Of a stretch of DNA of 64,000 nt, positions 60,974 to 64,000 are shown in pieces (position 1 is the first letter of the stretch; each line of letters opens with the position of its first letter). Source of the stretch: Cytobacillus oceanisediminis (GTDB lineage Bacteria > Bacillota > Bacilli > Bacillales > Cytobacillaceae); contig NZ_SOEE01000005.1 in assembly GCF_004366035.1 (NCBI RefSeq), forward strand, positions 62,001 through 126,000. Direction: 5' to 3'. The notes beneath the pieces were generated by a model. It saw nothing but the letters and a program-made list of their open reading frames with translations. It was not told the origin of the DNA and did no database searches. The position numbers and the translations under genes were made by a program.

Positions 60974-62362
60974 ATGAAGAGAAATCAGCTGGAAACATAT
61001 AAGCAAGCCTTTGAAGATTTAAATTTTATACTGGACATTACCCATAGCGCGATCACCATTACCAATGGAGAAGGGATATTTACGAGACTCAGCAAATCCT
61101 GTGAAAGAATTTTTGGCGTACCGGAATCTGAACTCATTGGAAAAAACGCCTTTTTACTTGAAAAACAAGGGTTTTTCAGCACATCGGTAACCTGTGAAGT
61201 GATCCGCAAGCAAAGAAGGGTCACGATCATACAGAAAACAGCTGCCAATAAAACGGTCCTGGTAACCGGCACTCCCTTCTTTAATAAGGACAAAAAAATC
61301 GAAAAGATTATCAATATATCTAAAGACATCACAGAAACCAATAAGCTGGCATCGGACCTAAAAAGGCTTCAGGCAGAACATGAGTGGCTGAAACAGGAAT
61401 TAATGAAGCGTACCCGGATGGAGCGCGGCAAGGTTGCCTCTGAAAGCCCAGGCATGAAAAATATCATTGAGCTTGTTCATCATATCTCCAATATGGACGC
61501 AACCGTTTTGTTATTGGGAGAAACCGGTGTCGGCAAAGGATATATGGCTAATATGATCCACTCTGTCAGCAATCGCAAGGACCGGCCCTTTATCTCCATC
61601 AATTGCGGGGCCATACCTGAAAACCTGCTCGAATCAGAGCTCTTTGGTTATGAAAAGGGGGCGTTCACAGGTGCGCTAAAGGATGGGAAAAAAGGGCTGT
61701 TTGAAACTGCCGGCAGCGGCACCATTTTCCTGGATGAAATCGGGGACATGCCTGTGAGCCTGCAGGTGAAGCTTCTGCATGTTCTGGATGACCGTACTGT
61801 AAGAAGAATCGGGGGAACGGCATCATTTAAAGTAGACTGCAGAATCATTGCAGCCACCAATAAGAATATTAAAGAGCTGGTGAGGGCCGGCCAATTCCGG
61901 GAGGACCTCTTTTACAGGCTGAACGTTGTACCCATTACGATCCCTTCATTAAGAGAACGTAAGGAAGACCTGCTTTTCCTCGCCAATATGTTCCTTGACA
62001 GCATGAATAATAAATATAAGATGAAAAAGACCTTTTCCGAAGAAGCCATCAGGGCGCTATATGATTACAACTACCCCGGGAATATTAGAGAACTGCAAAA
62101 TATGATTGAAAGACTGGTCATTAACACTCTCGGGGATACGATCGAAGCCGAAAAAATCCGCGAAATGACCGAAGCCTCAAGTCCCAACATCCAAAGCGAA
62201 GAAATCACCCCCCTGAAGGAAGCCGTGGAGCAATTAGAAAGGAACATGCTATTAACCGCTTTCCAAAAGTATAAAACCACCAGAAGAGTGGCCGAAGCCT
62301 TAAAGATTGACCAATCGACGGTTGTAAAAAAGGCCAAGAAACTGAAAGTGCATGAACGATAG
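60974..62362 (+). CDS. PAS-AAA+-HTH sigma-54-dependent activator
   Basis: 462 residues from ATG 60974 (GCGGGGG upstream). The frame extends to 60929, but that part overlaps the operator dyads. A PAS domain (about 10-125: FILDITHSAITITNGEGIFTRLSKSCERIFGV) is followed by AAA+ with Walker A GETGVGKGYMA, sigma-54 loop GAFTGA, Walker B GTIFLDEIGDMP and sensor RLNVVPITIPSLRERKEDL. The C-terminal HTH is TTRRVAEALKIDQSTVVKKAKKL. It is of the RocR/PrdR type. The divergent position and the TGATGA dyads make it the activator of the amide/ureide operon. Confidence 0.95.
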   Translation: MKRNQLETYKQAFEDLNFILDITHSAITITNGEGIFTRLSKSCERIFGVPESELIGKNAFLLEKQGFFSTSVTCEVIRKQRRVTIIQKTAANKTVLVTGTPFFNKDKKIEKIINISKDITETNKLASDLKRLQAEHEWLKQELMKRTRMERGKVASESPGMKNIIELVHHISNMDATVLLLGETGVGKGYMANMIHSVSNRKDRPFISINCGAIPENLLESELFGYEKGAFTGALKDGKKGLFETAGSGTIFLDEIGDMPVSLQVKLLHVLDDRTVRRIGGTASFKVDCRIIAATNKNIKELVRAGQFREDLFYRLNVVPITIPSLRERKEDLLFLANMFLDSMNNKYKMKKTFSEEAIRALYDYNYPGNIRELQNMIERLVINTLGDTIEAEKIREMTEASSPNIQSEEITPLKEAVEQLERNMLLTAFQKYKTTRRVAEALKIDQSTVVKKAKKLKVHER

Positions 62363-62394
62363 AGTCTCGGGCATTAATTGTTTTGGATGCACAC

Positions 62395-62427
62395 AAAAGG
62401 CCGGCTCAATTGAAACCGGCCCTTTTG
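62395..62427. terminator. Bidirectional terminator between convergent genes
   Basis: AAAAGGCCGG pairs with CCGGCCCTTTT, giving T-runs on both strands between the activator and the STAS-like gene. Confidence 0.88.
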
Positions 62428-62487
62428 ACATTTCCTTATTTCATTTCCGGATTGCAAAGGGAATCCATCAAATGTAAGGATAACTCC

Positions 62488-62844
62488 TCACTCTTTAATC
62501 CAAGTCCATGCTTCCTCAAGCTGATGGCCTTCAAAGTATTCAACTTTAATGCCAGGCAGGTAGTCTGTAAGCTTCGATACAGTTCCTATCCAGTCTTTGT
62601 CACTGACAACAGCGAATTTATTAAACTGTTTCCATCTTTTTATATCAAATTCCATTCCTTCCGTGGCACCTTGGAAAGTGGTTCCGTCTACATCAGTCAT
62701 AATGGCCAGAATATTGAACTTCTGGTCATCTTTAAAATTTTCTCCCACGTATTGATCCAGCTTTTCAGCATCTTCCGTGGTTGCATTGCCATTAAAAGCG
62801 ATGGCGATAGTAGAAGGAGAGCGGGATTCTATGAATTGAAGCAT
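62488..62844 (-). CDS. SpoIIAA-like (STAS/SEC14-type) protein
   Basis: About 118 residues. IAIAFNGNATTEDAEKLDQYV, KFNILAIMTDVDGTTFQGATEGMEFDIKRWKQFNKFAVVSDKDWIGTVSKL and the acidic C-terminus match the SpoIIAA-like family, a CRAL-TRIO/STAS-related lipid- or partner-binding fold. Role unknown; likely cytoplasmic. ATG 62844 is eight bases after GGAGG; the ATG at 62850 is only two bases away. Single-gene unit. Confidence 0.85.
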   Translation of the reverse strand: MLQFIESRSPSTIAIAFNGNATTEDAEKLDQYVGENFKDDQKFNILAIMTDVDGTTFQGATEGMEFDIKRWKQFNKFAVVSDKDWIGTVSKLTDYLPGIKVEYFEGHQLEEAWTWIKE

Positions 62845-62938
62845 ATTCATTACCTCCAGGTTGTTTTTATTGAGGTAATTTCCCGATTCATAGGAATGAA
62901 AAACTATCGGTGCGGAGTTTTTTATTGGAAATAGGGTA

Positions 62939-63050
62939 CTATTTGCAGGTTTTTGCTCTCTATTTGCAAGACTGTTATTCTATTTGCAGAATTGAATACT
63001 TTATTTGCAAGATTTGCCTTCTATTTGCAGATTGGAAAACTCTATTTGCA
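62939..63050 (-). repeat. Phased repeat array E (CTATTTGCA, alternating 21/20 bp)
   Basis: Cores start at 62939, 62960, 62980, 63001, 63021 and 63042 (steps 21, 20, 21, 20, 21). Five of the six are exact CTATTTGCA and one is TTATTTGCA. Confidence 0.92.
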
Positions 63051-63073
63051 GCGTTCACAATTCGGTTCTTTTC

Positions 63074-63105
63074 AAATAAAAATAGAACCAGCCTCGCCGG
63101 TTCTA
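63074..63105 (-). terminator. Terminator of the desaturase-like gene
   Basis: AGAACCGGC / GCTGGTTCT-type stem followed on the minus strand by ATTTTTATTTG, directly after the stop codon. Confidence 0.82.
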
Positions 63106-63109
63106 CAAA

Positions 63110-64000
63110 TTATTTCTTGCTGTAAAACCGATCCCTTACCCTTTTTAAGCGAGCATGATACTTTAGGATATCAAGTCTTGCTTTCTCTGCTTCCGGTGCA
63201 ATCGGTCTCAGCTTTTCTATTTCCCAATACTCTATAATGACATCCAGGACCTGATCAAAATATTCAAGCGGGCCATAATTGGCCTCTTTTGCGATGATAG
63301 CCATCCGATCTTCAAAGTCCGGCATGACAGCACCAGGCATTTTAAAGTTCATGATGACATTCCCCAGGTAGTAGCAATAATTAGGTTCTAATTGCAGATG
63401 ATATTTAATAACGTCCCTGTAAAAAGTATAATGCAGAGTCTCATCTTTGGCCAAACGCCTCAGCATGCTGGACAAATCCTTATCATGAGGCCCTGCCACC
63501 TTTGCCACATTATAGTAAAATACCATGGTGGCCAGTTCCTGCATGGAGGTATAAACCATCGTTTCAAATGGCGTATGGAAATCAGGATTCCAGCCATTTT
63601 CCACTGTTTGCTTATGAAGCTGGTGAAGTCTGCCCGGATGGACATTACGCGTGATTAATAGATAGGTTTCAAGCAGATTGGAGTGCTGATCCTCTTCCGC
63701 TGTCCAGGTATGCACAAATTCCTTAATGACTGTCAATGAACCTTTAAATGTCTGGTCCAAATAAGAGGTGAACCATGGAAGATTCACTTCTGTTAAAAGC
63801 GCTGTCTCCACAGCCGTAATGACGGACTCCGGAAGTGTCACCTGACTCTCATCCCAGGGAACACGGCGGAAATCCTGCGCTTTATCCCATGGGAGAAATT
63901 CGTGATAACCCCAGTCTATTTTTTCAGCACGTTTTTTATGCTCTTCATACAATTCCCTTACCTTAGGCTCAAGACGAAAATCGAGATGATTTGTTAACAA
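63110..64000 (-). CDS. Acyl-ACP desaturase-like diiron protein, possibly 5'-truncated by the window
   Basis: 296 residues are visible up to the right edge; the frame begins with TTG at the last base and the true start may lie outside. Ferritin-like helices carry diiron ligands: E in LLTEVNLPWFTSYL, EEDQH (about 103), E in SMQELATMVFYYN and DETLH (about 190). This is the pattern of soluble acyl-ACP desaturases (plant type, mycobacterial DesA). It probably inserts a double bond into, or hydroxylates, an acyl chain. Ferredoxin partners are not in the window. Confidence 0.85.
   Translation of the reverse strand: MLTNHLDFRLEPKVRELYEEHKKRAEKIDWGYHEFLPWDKAQDFRRVPWDESQVTLPESVITAVETALLTEVNLPWFTSYLDQTFKGSLTVIKEFVHTWTAEEDQHSNLLETYLLITRNVHPGRLHQLHKQTVENGWNPDFHTPFETMVYTSMQELATMVFYYNVAKVAGPHDKDLSSMLRRLAKDETLHYTFYRDVIKYHLQLEPNYCYYLGNVIMNFKMPGAVMPDFEDRMAIIAKEANYGPLEYFDQVLDVIIEYWEIEKLRPIAPEAEKARLDILKYHARLKRVRDRFYSKK

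Noticed and set aside
62910-63237. Two open frames of 71 and 94 codons over array E
   Set aside because: They are products of the AT-rich repeat and run into the antisense of the desaturase-like gene; no ribosome site and no sensible composition.

Overview
The window looks like chromosomal DNA of an aerobic, motile, endospore-former-like member of the Bacillota (Bacillaceae, in the Bacillus/Cytobacillus/Mesobacillus range). This rests on AAGGAGG-type ribosome binding sites before almost every gene, TTG/GTG starts, a PyrR-type attenuator, a CcpA-type cre box, chemoreceptors, ROK and LacI repressors and a moderate-to-low GC content. No rRNA, tRNA, CRISPR array, phage or transposase gene was seen. 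The window is essentially a string of catabolic islands, each with its own transporter, enzymes and regulator, mostly on the minus strand. Layout: (1) 1-572, the 5' part of a CBS/PAS sigma-54 activator gene with its own sigma-54 promoter and enhancer-like dyads. (2) 883-15190, a LacI-controlled island: two zinc alcohol/polyol dehydrogenases, a TRAP transporter (dctPQM), a split transketolase, an aldehyde dehydrogenase, a tartrate/malate-type dehydrogenase, a 3-hydroxyacyl-CoA-dehydrogenase-like enzyme, a fumarylacetoacetase-fold enzyme and an iron alcohol dehydrogenase. Five AAGCGCTT-centred operators punctuate it. (3) 15468-19253, an ascorbate-type PTS (IIC, IIB) with a PRD regulator that carries the only EIIA domain. 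(4) 20137-29593, a ROK-controlled regulon: argininosuccinate-lyase-like enzyme, fused-permease ABC importer, and a secreted PIG-L deacetylase with its own ROK-like operator. (5) 29704-31783, small paralogous proteins and a NERD protein. (6) 32266-35240, two chemoreceptors. (7) 35391-41385, a sigma-54 unit: iron alcohol dehydrogenase, GntP permease and methylmalonate-semialdehyde dehydrogenase, with a CBS-PAS-AAA activator. (8) 41695-47311, a LacI-controlled GntP permease, HisD-like dehydrogenase, SDR and 3-hydroxyacid dehydrogenase. (9) 47753-54570, M42 peptidase, orphan peptide-binding lipoprotein, PyrR-attenuated codBA, secreted esterase. (10) 55216-62362, a sigma-54 operon of two M20 amidohydrolases, a two-protein membrane system (one a DUF5058-type protein) and an amidase, with a divergent PAS-AAA activator. 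(11) 62488-64000, a SpoIIAA/STAS-like protein and an acyl-ACP-desaturase-like diiron protein running off the edge. The most unusual non-coding feature is a family of five intergenic arrays (29965-30165, 31844-32201, 41506-41632, 47570-47683, 62939-63050). In each, a degenerate TGCAAATAG / CTATTTGCA core recurs every 20-21 bp, that is, every two turns of the helix, in either orientation. Two of them sit next to a GGGAC/GTCCC palindromic element. A second, weaker array with a different core may lie at 54613-54755. Across the window three sigma-54 promoters (TGGCAC-N5-TTGCA) each come with a different dyad sequence, so three private enhancer systems appear to coexist. The overall picture is a region specialised in scavenging polyols, sugar acids, hydroxyacids and amide or ureido nitrogen compounds.
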